Assembly (NCBI RefSeq): GCF_003350475.1
Contig: NZ_QQAV01000007.1
Location: forward strand, 238,747 to 302,746
DNA length: 64,000 nucleotides
Reading direction: 5' to 3'
DNA from: Pseudacidovorax intermedius
GTDB lineage: Bacteria > Pseudomonadota > Gammaproteobacteria > Burkholderiales > Burkholderiaceae_C
Numbering within the stretch: the stretch's first letter is position 1; each line of letters begins with the position of its first letter. Shown piece by piece: positions 51,874-62,858 of this stretch. Under the pieces are notes generated by a model. That model was not told the DNA's origin and searched no databases. It saw only the letters and a program-made list of their open reading frames with translations. The translations under genes and the position numbers were made by a program.

Positions 51874-53481
51874 TCACAGCGCCCCGAGGGCCCGGGCCAC
51901 ATGCACACCCGACGCGCCGCCGAGTCCCGGCCCGGGATGGGTGGAGGCGCCGATGTGCCAGAGATGGGCGACGGGCGTCTCGTGGTTGCGCAGCCCGCGC
52001 AGGGGCCGCCAGAGGAAGTACTGGTCCAGCGCGCAGTCGCCGCCATAGGGATCGCCGCCGACCAGGTTCATGTTGAGGCGCGGCAGGTCCGCCGGCGAGA
52101 GCACGGCGCGGCCGAGGATGCTGCCGGGCAGGTTGGGCGCATGGCGGGCGATCTGCGCGATCACGCGGTCGGCATAGGCCTCGCGCAGTGCCTCCGTCCA
52201 TTGGCCGCCGGGTGGCACCTCCAGTTCGCCGGCCGCATCGCCGACGGGCTCGCGCGGGCATTCGGGCAGCTGGATCCACAGGATGTGCCGGCCGTCGGGC
52301 GCGCGGCTCGGGTCCAGCGCCGTGGGCTGTGCCACGCAGATCGTGGGCGCGGCAGGCAGCAGGCCGCGCTCGGCCTCGTTGACGGCGCGGGAGATGGCGT
52401 CCGGCCCTCCGCTCAGGTGCAGGTAGCCGACCTTGTCGAGCGCGCGATCCGGCCACTGCGGCGGCTCCGAGAGGGCCAGGTGGATCTGCATGTTGCCCTT
52501 GCCGTAGCGCCACTGGCGCGCCTGGCCGGCGATCTCGGGCGGGATGTGCTCGGGCGCCAGCAGGCGGCCGTAGAGCTGCGTGGGCGTGGCGCTGACCACC
52601 ACCTCGCTGGCCCGAAGTTCGCGGCCACCGGCCAGCCGCACGCCGACGGCACGGCCGCGTTCGACCAGGATGCGTTCGACGTCGCAGCCGGCCTCCAGCG
52701 TGCCGCCGGCCTCGCGGATCAGCCGCTCGAAGGCGCGCACGGTGTTGGCGTTGCCGCCCTGCACCAGCGGCATGCCGACGGCCTCCAGCGTGAGGGCGAC
52801 GACCTGGGCCATGAGGGCCGACAGGGGCGCGTCCGGCCCTAGGCCGCAGTGCAGCACCCAGGGCGCGAGCAGCGCACCGACCAGGCCCGACCCGAAGCGC
52901 TGCTGCAGCCAGGGCCGGGCGGGCGTCAGGGCTTCGCCGAAGAAGCCGGCCAGGGCATGCGGGCCGTCCTTCCAGGCTGCACCGGCAAGGGTGCGGGCGG
53001 TGTTCAGCTTCCACAGCTCGTTGCCCAGCAGCGAGAAGACAAGCGGTGCGCGCTCGGCCATGCCTTCCAGCGTCTGCACGAAGGCCGCGCCGTCGCCGGC
53101 ATGCAGGGCTTCCATGCGCTGGCGGTTGAGCTGGCGCGAGGTGGACAGCACCAGGTGCCGGCCATCGGGCATCAGCACGCCGGTGGGACTGTCGGTGTTG
53201 CAGTAGGCGAGGCCCGCTTCGTGCAGGGCCTTGCCGAGGGCCGCGTAGGCGGGGCCGACGAGGAAGAGCGGATGCGCGGTGGACAGCGTGTCGTGCCGGA
53301 AGCCGGGCAACGTCAGCTCATCGGTGCGGATGCAGCCGCCGAGCGTGGACTCGCGCTCCAGTACGCGCACCTTGCGGCCCTTGCGGGCGAGCAGGGCGGC
53401 ACACACGAGGCCGTTGATGCCGCTGCCGATGAGCAGCACGTCGTCTGGGGCTGGGTTTGCGGGGCTTGCCATGGTTGGCAT
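51874..53481 (-). CDS. FAD-dependent oxidoreductase (phytoene dehydrogenase/amine oxidase superfamily)
   Basis: A 535-residue flavoprotein. The N-terminal dinucleotide fold is LLIGSGINGLVCAALLARKG, followed by RVLERESTLGGCIRTDEL. The middle holds VQGGNANTVRAFERLIREAGG, ASEVVVSATPTQLYG is the typical second block, and the C-terminal GASTHPGPGLGGASGVHVA is the third FAD motif. ATG 53472 would give a form nine residues shorter. Relatives are annotated as NAD(P)/FAD-dependent oxidoreductases of unknown substrate. It is 70 bp upstream of the cyclase gene, same strand, and follows the 1-kb repeat region. Confidence 0.9.
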   Translation of the reverse strand: MPTMASPANPAPDDVLLIGSGINGLVCAALLARKGRKVRVLERESTLGGCIRTDELTLPGFRHDTLSTAHPLFLVGPAYAALGKALHEAGLAYCNTDSPTGVLMPDGRHLVLSTSRQLNRQRMEALHAGDGAAFVQTLEGMAERAPLVFSLLGNELWKLNTARTLAGAAWKDGPHALAGFFGEALTPARPWLQQRFGSGLVGALLAPWVLHCGLGPDAPLSALMAQVVALTLEAVGMPLVQGGNANTVRAFERLIREAGGTLEAGCDVERILVERGRAVGVRLAGGRELRASEVVVSATPTQLYGRLLAPEHIPPEIAGQARQWRYGKGNMQIHLALSEPPQWPDRALDKVGYLHLSGGPDAISRAVNEAERGLLPAAPTICVAQPTALDPSRAPDGRHILWIQLPECPREPVGDAAGELEVPPGGQWTEALREAYADRVIAQIARHAPNLPGSILGRAVLSPADLPRLNMNLVGGDPYGGDCALDQYFLWRPLRGLRNHETPVAHLWHIGASTHPGPGLGGASGVHVARALGAL

Positions 53482-53657
53482 CTTTGCCTTGGCTTGCGTG
53501 CGGGGCTATCCGGTTCGGGCGGGTGGCTATCCGAATCGCGACGGAAGTTTGTGGCTCGGTCGTTGGCTCGCGTGTCGGGTCTCTCGCAGTTGCCATGAAC
53601 GAGGTGTTCAGAGGGTGGCGGGCTCCATCTGTTCGGTGGCAGGTCCGGGGTGCGCGC

Positions 53658-53897
53658 CGGCGCCGGGCCCAGGGCGCGCGGGCTCATACGGGGTCGGTCG
53701 GCCCTGCGGGCCGACTCCGCTGCGGTGCTCGGATGGACGGGCACGCGGCATAACTCGCTACGCGCTCCGCGCTGCGCTCAGACAAACGCCGCGAGTCAGA
53801 TCACGAAGCAGGCCTGTCCTTCGGCAGGCCTGCAGCCCGTCCATCCTGCGCGCCTCGCCGACCCCGAAATCGCCCGCGCGCCCTGGGCCCAGCGCCG
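53658..53897 (+). repeat. 240-bp palindromic element, copy A
   Basis: The ends CGGCGCCGGGCCCAGGGCGC... (53658-53683) and their near-perfect complement (53872-53897, one mismatch in 26) enclose a core of about 160 bp (53697-53856). The core folds into GTCGGCC/GGCCGAC, a CTCGC/GCGAG arm and GGCCTG/CAGGCC. The core matches copy B at high identity in inverted orientation, but the end sequences differ between copies. This looks like a small non-coding mobile or structured element. Confidence 0.8.
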
Positions 53898-54044
53898 ACG
53901 CGTGGAGACGCGCGGTGGGCATCAAAAAGGCAGGGGTTGTCTGCACAACAACCGTAACGGCGCACTGGCCCCCATCCCTGCCTTCCCCCAGTGGGGGAGG
54001 AGTCCAGCGCTGACGACAAGTGAGCCTGCTTCGGCGCAGAGTGC

Positions 54045-54107
54045 AGGCACAGGCACAGGCACAGGGTGCGGAGTGCGGTGTGCGGTGTGCGGTGTGCGGG
54101 GTGCAGG
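54045..54107. repeat. Short tandem repeats (AGGCAC and GTGCGGT)
   Basis: Three copies of AGGCAC (54045-54062) are followed by four to five copies of a GTGCGGT heptamer (54066-54107) with small variations. They lie between the two 240-bp elements and are probably slippage-prone and non-coding. Confidence 0.75.
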
Positions 54108-54140
54108 ACGTAGTGCCGGCCGATCACCCCAACGCAGGTC

Positions 54141-54380
54141 CTGGTGCCGGTGAGGGCGTGGCGGCGCGCCTGTGGGGTGCCGAGGAGCGCAGGGCGGACG
54201 GGCTGCGGGCCTGCCGAAGGACAGGCCCGCTTCGTGAACTGACTCGCGGCAGTTGTTTGAGCGCAGCGCGCAGCGCGTAGCGAGTTCTGCCGCGGCCCGT
54301 TTGCCCGAGCACCGCAGGGAAGTCGGCGCGCAGCGCCGACCGCCCCACTTGAAGCGCCGCCACGCCCTCACCGGCACCAG
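54141..54380 (-). repeat. 240-bp palindromic element, copy B
   Basis: The ends CTGGTGCCGGTGAGGGCGTG... (54141-54167) and an exact 27-bp complement (54354-54380) enclose a core (54182-54341) matching copy A in reverse orientation. The total length, 240 bp, equals that of copy A. The ends differ in sequence from those of copy A, yet each pair is self-complementary. Confidence 0.82.
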
Positions 54381-54402
54381 GGCCGGACCATCGCCAACGG
54401 AC

Positions 54403-54448
54403 CACCGACCGACGAACCGACGAACCGACGACCGACGAACCGACGAGC
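54403..54448. repeat. Tandem repeat of ACCGACGA-type units
   Basis: Seven- to eight-base units (ACCGACGA, ACCGACG) repeat about six times immediately beyond the stop of the styA-like gene (54458 is its last base on the plus numbering). Confidence 0.7.
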
Positions 54449-54457
54449 GGCACCCGC

Positions 54458-55705
54458 TCAAGCTGGGACAGCAGCCCCCGCCTGCTCCGCGATGAACCGC
54501 TCGCAGGCCTGCGCATCGGTCCACCACGGAAAGAACCCCGGCGGATGGTTGAAGTTGTTGGCGATGGCATGCGCCACGCCCGGGATCTGGCCCGCCGCGC
54601 CCAGCAGGTTCAGCACATGGGGCGGCGGCGGCTCCAGCAGCGTGTTGGTCCAGCGCACCACATGCTGGGCATAGTCCCAGAAGCGCTCGAAGGTCGCGTT
54701 CATCCAGGCCGCGTCGAAAGGCGCATCGCCGCGCGCCACGATGGCGTCGTGCACCACCTTGAAGGCCTTGGTCGCATTGTTGGAGCCCTGGCCCGTGATC
54801 GGGTCGTTCACGCACACTGCGTCGCCCATGCCGAAGACCTGGCGGCCCGAGGGCAGCGTGCCCACCGGCCGGCGCACCGTCGGCACGAAGCGGCCGGCCA
54901 GCACGCCGCCGTCGTCGGTCAGGCGCACGTCGCGGCATCGCTCGGCTTCCCAGGGAAGGTAGGTGTCGAGAATCTTCAGGCTCTGCCACAGATGGTCCTC
55001 GGGCGTGCGGATGTCGCCCCAGCAGTCCATCGGGCCGCCGGGCACGCCCTCGAACACCATGATCTCGCAGGGCCCGCTGAGCGTCAGCGCCGGGAAGACG
55101 AAGTACTCGCCGACGCCCGGAATCAGGTTGAAGCACACCCGCGAGTAGGGCGTGCGCGGCGCCATGCCATGCACATAGGTCAGGGCCAGCGCGCGCATCG
55201 GCTGGGTGAACACGCTGCGCACCGGGTCGCGTTCGAACAGGCGCGTGATCTCGCCCTTGCCGGCCGACACGACCACCAGGTCGTGCGTGGCAGCCAACTC
55301 TTCCAGCTCGGCGATGCCGGCGTCCTGCAGCACGAGGTTGCCGCCGCGCTCGCGGAACAGCTCCATCCACATTGGCATCTTCAGCCGCTGGTCCACGGCC
55401 TGCGCCGGGCGGTCCAGCCGGGCGGACCAGTCGATCAGGCGCTCGCCGGGCTGCTCGGGGTGCGGCACCGTCAGGCCGATGCCTTCCACGGGCGGGCAGT
55501 CGTCCGCCCAACGATCCAGGCCGAAGTCGCGCTCGATCTGCAGCGCGTTGTCGAACATGCACTGGCTGGACATCACCTTGCCCCGGCGCAGGTCGTCCGG
55601 GCTGCGGTTGGTGAGCAGGGTGACCTGGTCGCCCCGGCCCTGCAGGGCGAGGGCCAGGGGCAGGCCGGACTGGCCCGCTCCGACGATGGCGATCTTGCGG
55701 CTCAT
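54458..55705 (-). CDS. Styrene/indole monooxygenase oxygenase subunit (StyA family)
   Basis: A 415-residue flavoprotein, the length of StyA. It has the N-terminal KIAIVGAGQSGLPLALALQGRG, then TLLTNRSPDDLRRGKVMSSQCMFD (in parts), and the later GRQVFGMGDAVCVNDPITGQG, where the GD motif binds the FAD ribose. Styrene and indole monooxygenases epoxidise with FADH2 supplied by a separate reductase (StyB). No StyB-like reductase gene is in this window. It is divergent from the 2-aminobenzoyl-CoA operon with a 257-bp gap. Indole or a related heterocycle is a plausible substrate. Confidence 0.91.
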   Translation of the reverse strand: MSRKIAIVGAGQSGLPLALALQGRGDQVTLLTNRSPDDLRRGKVMSSQCMFDNALQIERDFGLDRWADDCPPVEGIGLTVPHPEQPGERLIDWSARLDRPAQAVDQRLKMPMWMELFRERGGNLVLQDAGIAELEELAATHDLVVVSAGKGEITRLFERDPVRSVFTQPMRALALTYVHGMAPRTPYSRVCFNLIPGVGEYFVFPALTLSGPCEIMVFEGVPGGPMDCWGDIRTPEDHLWQSLKILDTYLPWEAERCRDVRLTDDGGVLAGRFVPTVRRPVGTLPSGRQVFGMGDAVCVNDPITGQGSNNATKAFKVVHDAIVARGDAPFDAAWMNATFERFWDYAQHVVRWTNTLLEPPPPHVLNLLGAAGQIPGVAHAIANNFNHPPGFFPWWTDAQACERFIAEQAGAAVPA

Positions 55706-55894
55706 GGATGGTTCTCCTGGCGGATGCAGACGAAGAGGAAGGAAGAGGGACGAAGAAGGGTTGGCGGTGCACCGGCGGGGCTGTCCCGACCGTGGCAGGG
55801 CCATGCTAGGAAGCGCCCCGCACCGCCGCTATCCGCTGGCCGCAGCGCCTGTCCACCCGCTGCAGGAGTTGCGGACGCGACCTGGGTGTCGTCC

Positions 55895-55919
55895 AATTTG
55901 CTTGACAACTAAACTAATT
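55895..55919. promoter_or_regulatory. A/T-rich imperfect palindrome before the aminobenzoyl-CoA operon
   Basis: Left arm AATTTGCTT and right arm AAACTAATT are symmetric at 7 of 12 positions in a 25-bp A/T-rich patch in otherwise GC-rich DNA. It includes TTGACA (55902-55907), a -35-like box. It could be a MarR-type operator over a promoter. No MarR gene lies in this window, so this is tentative. Confidence 0.35.
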
Positions 55920-55962
55920 GAGGAGGAGACTCCATCCCAAGCCATCGCAAAGGAGCCTCTCC

Positions 55963-58302
55963 ATGAACATCGTCTGCATCGGCGGCGGGCCGGCCGGCCT
56001 GTACTTCGCACTGCTGATGAAGAAGCACAACCCCGGTCACCAGGTGACCGTGGTCGAGCGCAACAAGCCCTACGACACCTTCGGCTGGGGCGTGGTCTTC
56101 TCGGACGCCACCATGGAGAACATGCGCGCCTGCGACCGCGAGACGGCCGACGAGATCGAGCAGGCCTTCAACCACTGGGACGACATCGAGCTGCTGTTCA
56201 AGGGCCGGCGCATCCGCTCGGGCGGCCACGGCTTCGTGGGCATCGGCCGCAAGAAGCTGCTGAACATTCTGCAGGCGCGCTGCGAGGCGCTGGGCGTCAA
56301 CCTGGTGTTCGAGACCGAGGCCGACAGCGACGCCGACTATCCCGACGCCGACCTCATCATCGCTAGCGACGGCGTCAACTCGCGCATCCGCGGCAAGTAC
56401 GCCGACGTCTTCAAGCCCGACATCGTGGCGCGGCCCAACCGCTTCATCTGGTTGGGCACCAACAAGGTCTACGAGGCCTTCACCTTCGACTTCCAGCGCA
56501 CCGAGCACGGCTGGTTCCAGGCCCACATCTACAAGTTCGACGACACCACCTCGACCTTCATCGTCGAGACCACCGAGGACACCTGGAAGGCCCACGGCCT
56601 GGACCAGGCGGACCAGCAGCAGTCCATCGAGTTCTGCGAAGAGATCTTTGCGGGCGACCTTCAGGGCGCCAAACTGATGACCAACGCGCGGCACCTGCGC
56701 GGCTCGGCCTGGATCAACTTCCAGCGCGTGGTCTGCGAGCAGTGGTCGCTGCAGAACGAGCACGGCAGCCATGTGGTGCTGATGGGCGACGCGGTGCACA
56801 CGGCGCACTTCGCCATCGGCTCCGGCACCAAGCTGGCCATCGAGGATGCCATCGAGCTGGCCCGCCTGTTCGCCGCCCAGGGCGACACCCGCGAGCACAT
56901 CCCCGAGGTGCTCAAGGCCTACCAGGAGGCCCGCCGCGTGGAGACGCTGCGCATCCAGAACGCCGCCTGGAACGCCATGGAATGGTTCGAGGTCTGTGGC
57001 AAGCGCTACTGCGACCAGCTGGAGCCCGAGCAGTTCATGTACTCGATGCTCACGCGCAGCCAGCGCATCAGCCACGAGAACCTGCGCCTGCGCGACCGCG
57101 GCTGGCTCGAAGGCTACGAGCGCTGGTTCGCGCAACGCGCCGACGTGCCGGTGCCCGAGGGCAAGACCCCGCCGCCGCCCATGTTCACGCCCTACACGGT
57201 GCGCGGCGTCACCCTCAAGAACCGCATCGTGGTCTCGCCGATGGCGCAGTACTCGGCGGTGGACGGCGTGGCCGGCGACTACCACCTGGTGCACCTGGGC
57301 GCCCGCGCCATGGGCGGGGCCGGACTGGTCTTTGCCGAAATGACCTGCGTGAGCCCCGAGGGCCGCATCACCCCCGGCTGCCCCGGCCTCTACAAGCCCG
57401 AGCACACCGTCGCCTTCAAGCGCATCGCGGACTGGATCCACGCCAACACCGATGCGAAGTTCGCCATCCAGATCGGCCATGCCGGCGCCAAGGCCTCCAC
57501 CCGCCTGGCCTGGGATGGCATCGACCAGCCGCTGGAGTCGGGCAACTGGCCGCTGCTGTCGGCCTCGCCGCAGCAGTACCTGGAGGGCGTGAGCCAGCTC
57601 TCGCGCGGCATGACGCACGAGGACATGGCGGAGGTGAAGGCGCAGTTCGTCGCATCCACCCGCGCCGCCGCCGAGGCCGGCGCGGACTGGCTGGAACTGC
57701 ACTGCGCCCACGGCTACCTGCTGTCGAGCTTCATCTCGCCGCTGACCAACCAGCGCACCGACGAATACGGCGGCTCGCTGGAGAACCGCCTGCGCTATCC
57801 GCTGGAGGTGTTCGCCGCCGTGCGTGCGGCCTGGCCGTCGGACAAGCCGATCTCGGTCCGCATCTCGGCCCACGACTGGGTCGAGGGCGGCATCACGCCG
57901 GAAGACGCCGTCGCCATCGCCAAGGCCTTCAAGGCCGCTGGCGCGGACATGATCGACTGCTCGTCGGGCCAGGTGAGCAAGAAGGAAAAGCCGGTCTACG
58001 GCCGGATGTTCCAGACGCCCTTCGCGGACCGCATCCGCCAGGAGGCGGGCATTCCCACCATCGCCGTGGGCGCGATCAGCGAGGCCGACCATGCCAACAG
58101 CATCCTGGCCGCCGGCCGCGCCGACCTGTGCGCGGTGGCGCGTCCGCACCTGGCCAACCCGGCGTGGACGCTGACCGAGGCCGCGAAGATCGGCTACACG
58201 GCCATCGCGTGGCCCAAGCAGTACCGGTCGGCCAAGCCGCAGATGGAAGCCAATTTCGCCCGCGAGAAGGCCATGGCCGAGGCGGCGGGGGCCGCCAAGT
58301 GA
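55963..58302 (+). CDS. Bifunctional monooxygenase/reductase (2-aminobenzoyl-CoA or salicyloyl-CoA 5-hydroxylase type)
   Basis: A 779-residue fusion. Residues 1 to about 390 form an FAD monooxygenase ([17 protein letters not shown], and [12 protein letters not shown] with Asp276). From about residue 407 an old-yellow-enzyme-like FMN domain follows ([49 protein letters not shown]). This is the layout of 2-aminobenzoyl-CoA monooxygenase/reductase of Azoarcus evansii and of salicyloyl-CoA 5-hydroxylases. AAAGGAG precedes the ATG. It leads a seven-gene operon encoding a CoA ligase and beta-oxidation-type enzymes, the set described for aerobic CoA-dependent 2-aminobenzoate degradation. Confidence 0.93.
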   Translation: MNIVCIGGGPAGLYFALLMKKHNPGHQVTVVERNKPYDTFGWGVVFSDATMENMRACDRETADEIEQAFNHWDDIELLFKGRRIRSGGHGFVGIGRKKLLNILQARCEALGVNLVFETEADSDADYPDADLIIASDGVNSRIRGKYADVFKPDIVARPNRFIWLGTNKVYEAFTFDFQRTEHGWFQAHIYKFDDTTSTFIVETTEDTWKAHGLDQADQQQSIEFCEEIFAGDLQGAKLMTNARHLRGSAWINFQRVVCEQWSLQNEHGSHVVLMGDAVHTAHFAIGSGTKLAIEDAIELARLFAAQGDTREHIPEVLKAYQEARRVETLRIQNAAWNAMEWFEVCGKRYCDQLEPEQFMYSMLTRSQRISHENLRLRDRGWLEGYERWFAQRADVPVPEGKTPPPPMFTPYTVRGVTLKNRIVVSPMAQYSAVDGVAGDYHLVHLGARAMGGAGLVFAEMTCVSPEGRITPGCPGLYKPEHTVAFKRIADWIHANTDAKFAIQIGHAGAKASTRLAWDGIDQPLESGNWPLLSASPQQYLEGVSQLSRGMTHEDMAEVKAQFVASTRAAAEAGADWLELHCAHGYLLSSFISPLTNQRTDEYGGSLENRLRYPLEVFAAVRAAWPSDKPISVRISAHDWVEGGITPEDAVAIAKAFKAAGADMIDCSSGQVSKKEKPVYGRMFQTPFADRIRQEAGIPTIAVGAISEADHANSILAAGRADLCAVARPHLANPAWTLTEAAKIGYTAIAWPKQYRSAKPQMEANFAREKAMAEAAGAAK

Positions 58303-59069
58303 GCGGCACCACGGGCCCGCGCCATGCGCTGGTGACCGGCGGCGGACGCGGCATCGGCGCCGCGATCGCGCGGCGGTTGGTGGCCGAGGGTTGGAACGTG
58401 ACCGTGCTGGGCCGCAGCGCCGAGGCCGTGCAGGCGGTGGCCGCGGAAGACCCTGAGCACCTGTTCGCCGTCAGCGCCGACGTGGCCGATGCCGGGGCGG
58501 TCTCGGCCGCGCTTGCTGCAGCAGAAGGCCGCTTCGGCCCCGTCGCCGCACTCATCAACAACGCCGGCCAGGCCGAGAGCGCGCCCTTCCACAAGATGGA
58601 CATGGCGCTCTGGCAGCGAATGCTGGCCGTCAACTTGACCGGCACCATGGTCTGCAGCCAGGCCGTGCTGCCGGGCATGCTGGCGGCGGGCTGGGGCCGC
58701 ATCGTCAACGTGGCGAGCACGGCGGGGCAGGTGGGCTATGCCTACGTGTCGGCCTACTGCGCGGCCAAGCACGGCGTGGTGGGGCTCACCCGCTCGCTGG
58801 CGCTGGAGCTGTCCACCAAGGGCATCACCGTGAATGCCGTGTGCCCCGGCTACACCGAGACCGACATCGTGCGCCAGAGCATCGAGCGCGTGGTCGCCAA
58901 GACGGGCCGCAGCCCCGAGGCCGCACGGGCCGAGTTCGTCAAGAGCAACCCGCAGGGCCGCCTGGTGCAGCCCGACGAGGTGGCCGATGCCGTCGCCTGG
59001 CTGTGCGGCGAGGGTGCCGGCGCCGTGACCGGCCAATCCATTTCCGTGGCGGGCGGCGAGGTCATGTGA
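58299..59069 (+). CDS. SDR-family dehydrogenase/reductase (GTG start)
   Basis: A 256-residue short-chain dehydrogenase starting at GTG 58299, which overlaps the previous stop as GTGA. Motifs are [24 protein letters not shown], serine in [10 protein letters not shown], catalytic Tyr153 and Lys157 (SAYCAAKHG) and the late VAGGEVM. It probably oxidises the 3-hydroxyacyl-CoA of the beta-oxidation-like ring-opening steps. Confidence 0.92.
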   Translation: MSGTTGPRHALVTGGGRGIGAAIARRLVAEGWNVTVLGRSAEAVQAVAAEDPEHLFAVSADVADAGAVSAALAAAEGRFGPVAALINNAGQAESAPFHKMDMALWQRMLAVNLTGTMVCSQAVLPGMLAAGWGRIVNVASTAGQVGYAYVSAYCAAKHGVVGLTRSLALELSTKGITVNAVCPGYTETDIVRQSIERVVAKTGRSPEAARAEFVKSNPQGRLVQPDEVADAVAWLCGEGAGAVTGQSISVAGGEVM

Positions 59070-59121
59070 CCGCGCCGTCGCCTTCCACCCCCCAACGCAG
59101 ACAGCAAAGAACGGAGACCGC

Positions 59122-59982
59122 ATGAGCGAGAGCATTCCCCGCGTGGACCTGGCCCTGGTGGCCGGCAACCAGCGCCCCCTGGCCGGCTACGAGGCCAAGC
59201 ACTTCCAGTGGTCCGTCGCCGACGGCGTGGCCACCATCGTGCTGAACCGGCCCGAGCGCAAGAACCCGCTCACCTTCGACAGCTACGCCGAGCTGCGCGA
59301 CCTCTTCCACCAGCTCAAGTGGGCCGACGACGTGAAAGCCGTGGTGCTCACCGGCTCCGGCGGCAACTTCTGCTCCGGCGGCGACGTGCACGAGATCATC
59401 GGCCCGCTGGTGCGGCTGAAGGCGCCCGAGCTGCTGATGTTCACCCGCATGACCGGCGAGCTGGTCAAGACCATGCGCACCTGTCCGCAACCCATCGTGG
59501 CCGCCATCGACGGCGTGTGCGCGGGTGCCGGCGCCATCCTGGCCATGGCCTCGGACCTGCGCCTGGGCACGGCCCGCAGCAAGACCGCCTTCCTGTTCAA
59601 CCGCGTGGGCCTGGCCGGCTGCGACATGGGTGCCTGCGCCATGCTGCCGCGCATCGTGGGCCAGGGCCGGGCGAGCGAGCTGCTCTACACCGGCCGTGCG
59701 CTGGGCGGCGAGGAGGGCGAACGCTGGGGCTTCTTCAACCGCCTGTGCGCGCCCGAAGAGGTGCTGGCCGAAGCGCAGAAGCTGGCCGCCCAGCTGACCG
59801 AAGGCCCCAGTTTTGCCAACGGCATCACCAAGACCATGCTGCACCAGGAATGGGCCATGACCATCGAACAGGCCATCGAGGCCGAGGCCCAGGCCCAGGC
59901 GCTGTGCATGCTGACGCAGGACTTCACGCGGGCCTACGAGGCCTTCGTGGCGAAGCAGAAGCCCGTCTTCAAAGGGGACTGA
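59122..59982 (+). CDS. Enoyl-CoA hydratase family protein
   Basis: A 286-residue crotonase-fold enzyme with [20 protein letters not shown], the oxyanion segment [19 protein letters not shown] and [18 protein letters not shown], followed by [18 protein letters not shown] and the C-terminal helices. It has an N-terminal extension of about 25 residues. It is 52 bp after the SDR gene and 1 bp before the acyl-CoA dehydrogenase gene, so it is in the same operon. It probably hydrates the unsaturated ring or chain CoA ester. Confidence 0.93.
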   Translation: MSESIPRVDLALVAGNQRPLAGYEAKHFQWSVADGVATIVLNRPERKNPLTFDSYAELRDLFHQLKWADDVKAVVLTGSGGNFCSGGDVHEIIGPLVRLKAPELLMFTRMTGELVKTMRTCPQPIVAAIDGVCAGAGAILAMASDLRLGTARSKTAFLFNRVGLAGCDMGACAMLPRIVGQGRASELLYTGRALGGEEGERWGFFNRLCAPEEVLAEAQKLAAQLTEGPSFANGITKTMLHQEWAMTIEQAIEAEAQAQALCMLTQDFTRAYEAFVAKQKPVFKGD

Positions 59983-59983
59983 G

Positions 59984-61147
<1,164 letters not shown>

Positions 61148-61169
61148 GCGGACACGGCCGGAGACCGCC

Positions 61170-62858
61170 ATGACCGCCAGCGCCCACGTCGACACCTTCG
61201 CTCGCGAGCACCTGCCGCCGCCCGAGCAGCAGCCGCAGTTCATCTTCGAACTGCCCGAGTTGCAGATGCCCGCGCGGCTGAACTGCGCCACCGAACTGCT
61301 GGACCGCCACGTCGCCGAAGGCCGTGGCGACCGGCCCTGCCTCCTGGCCCCCGGCCTGCGCTGGACCTATGCCGAGCTGCGGGACAAGGCCAACCGCATC
61401 GCCAACGTGCTGGTGAAGCAGATGGGCCTGGTGCCGGGCAACCGCGTGCTGCTGCGCGCGCCCAACAACCCGATGCTCGCGGCCTGCTGGTTCGCGGTGA
61501 TGAAGGCCGGCGGCATCGCCGTCGCCACCATGCCGCTGCTGCGCGCCAAGGAGCTGGTGCCCATCCTGGAGATCGGCCAGGTCACGCACGCGCTGTGCGA
61601 CGCCGCCCTCGCCGACGAGCTGGCGCAGGCCGCGCAGAAGGCGCCGGTGCTGCAGCACGTCCGCCACTTCCATGCGGAAGGCCCGGACAGCCTGGAGGCG
61701 CTGATGGCCGAGGCCTCGCCTGTCTTCGACAACGTGGACACGGCCGCCGACGACACCTGCCTGTTCGGCTTCACCTCGGGCACCACCGGGGTGCCCAAGG
61801 CGACCATGCACTTCCACCGCGACGTGATGGCGGTGTGCCACTGCTGGCCGCCGCACCTGCTGCGCGCCATGGCCGACGACGTGTTCATCGGCAGCCCGCC
61901 GCTGGCCTTCACCTTCGGGCTGGGCGGGCTGGTGCTCTTTCCCATGCATGTGGGCGCCTCGACCGTGCTGCTGGAGAAGGCCGGCCCGGCGCAACTGCTG
62001 CAGGGCATCCAGGACTTCGGCGCCACGGTGCTGTTCACCGCGCCCACGTCGTACCGGCTGCTCGCCGAGCAGGGCGCCGTGCTGCGCGCCACGCCGCTGC
62101 GCAAATGCGTGTCGGCCGGCGAGGCGCTGCCCGCCACCACCCGCGCACTGTGGAAGAAGGCGACCGGCATCGAGCTGATCGACGGCATCGGCTCGACCGA
62201 GATGCTGCACATCTTCATCTCGCACGACGAGGCCGGCGCACGGCCCGGCGCCACCGGCAAGCCGGTGCCCGGCTACCGCGCCCGCATCGTGGATGAGGTC
62301 GGGAACGAGCTGCCGCCAGGCACCGTCGGCCGCCTGGCCGTGCAGGGTCCCACGGGCTGCCGCTATCTGTCGGACCCGCGCCAGGCCCAGTACGTCCAGG
62401 GCGGCTGGAACCTCACCGGCGATGCGTACGTGATGGACGCCGACGGCTACTTCTTCTACCAGGCGCGCACCGACGACATGATCATCTCGGCCGGCTACAA
62501 CATCGCCGCGCCCGAGGTGGAAGAGGCGCTGATGCAGCACCCGGCCGTGGCCGAATGCGCCGTCATCGGTGCGCCCGACGCTGACCGCGGCCAGATCGTG
62601 CAGGCCTTCGTGGTGCTGCGTGCCGGCCAGGGCGAAGCGGGTGAGGCCATGGTGCGCACGCTGCAGGACTTCGTGAAGGCGACCGTGGCGCCGTACAAGT
62701 ACCCGCGCTCGGTGGTCTTCGTGGCGCAGCTGCCGCGCACGCAGACGGGCAAGCTGCAGCGCTTCGTGCTCAAGCAGGCGGCGCAGGCGAGCTCGATGGC
62801 GCCGACGACCGAAGCGAGCCCAGCGGCGCCTGCGCAACGGACGGGAGCCGCCTCGTGA
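61170..62858 (+). CDS. Benzoate-CoA ligase family protein, probable 2-aminobenzoate--CoA ligase
   Basis: A 562-residue AMP-forming ligase. The P-loop is FTSGTTGVPKAT (about residues 200-211). The adenylation core has DGIGSTEMLHIFISHDEAG and YFFYQARTDDMIISAGYNI; the C-terminal lid has YPRSVVFVAQLPRTQTGKLQR with the catalytic lysine. The size fits the 2-aminobenzoate-CoA ligase of Azoarcus. It activates the aromatic acid for the bifunctional monooxygenase in the same operon. A related benzoate such as salicylate cannot be excluded. Confidence 0.9.
   Translation: MTASAHVDTFAREHLPPPEQQPQFIFELPELQMPARLNCATELLDRHVAEGRGDRPCLLAPGLRWTYAELRDKANRIANVLVKQMGLVPGNRVLLRAPNNPMLAACWFAVMKAGGIAVATMPLLRAKELVPILEIGQVTHALCDAALADELAQAAQKAPVLQHVRHFHAEGPDSLEALMAEASPVFDNVDTAADDTCLFGFTSGTTGVPKATMHFHRDVMAVCHCWPPHLLRAMADDVFIGSPPLAFTFGLGGLVLFPMHVGASTVLLEKAGPAQLLQGIQDFGATVLFTAPTSYRLLAEQGAVLRATPLRKCVSAGEALPATTRALWKKATGIELIDGIGSTEMLHIFISHDEAGARPGATGKPVPGYRARIVDEVGNELPPGTVGRLAVQGPTGCRYLSDPRQAQYVQGGWNLTGDAYVMDADGYFFYQARTDDMIISAGYNIAAPEVEEALMQHPAVAECAVIGAPDADRGQIVQAFVVLRAGQGEAGEAMVRTLQDFVKATVAPYKYPRSVVFVAQLPRTQTGKLQRFVLKQAAQASSMAPTTEASPAAPAQRTGAAS

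Larger units (their letters stand above)
53482..54457. other. 976-bp intergenic region rich in repeats
   Basis: No coding frame looks real here. The region holds two 240-bp inverted copies of one element (53658-53897, 54141-54380) and short tandem arrays: AGGCAC from 54045, GTGCGGT heptamers 54066-54107, and an ACCGACGA-type array at 54403-54448. A CCCCC-AGT-GGGGG hairpin near 53980-54000 is of a kind often seen between Comamonadaceae genes. It separates the styA-like gene from the FAD oxidoreductase and cyclase genes. Confidence 0.7.

Noticed and set aside
54020..54280. Small open frames in the repeat region between styA-like and FAD oxidoreductase genes
   Set aside because: They are made of tandem repeats and element core sequence, with no ribosome site and no similarity between copies at protein level.
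53658..54380. CRISPR array
   Set aside because: Only two copies, in inverted orientation, 240 bp long, and no regular short repeats with unique spacers.
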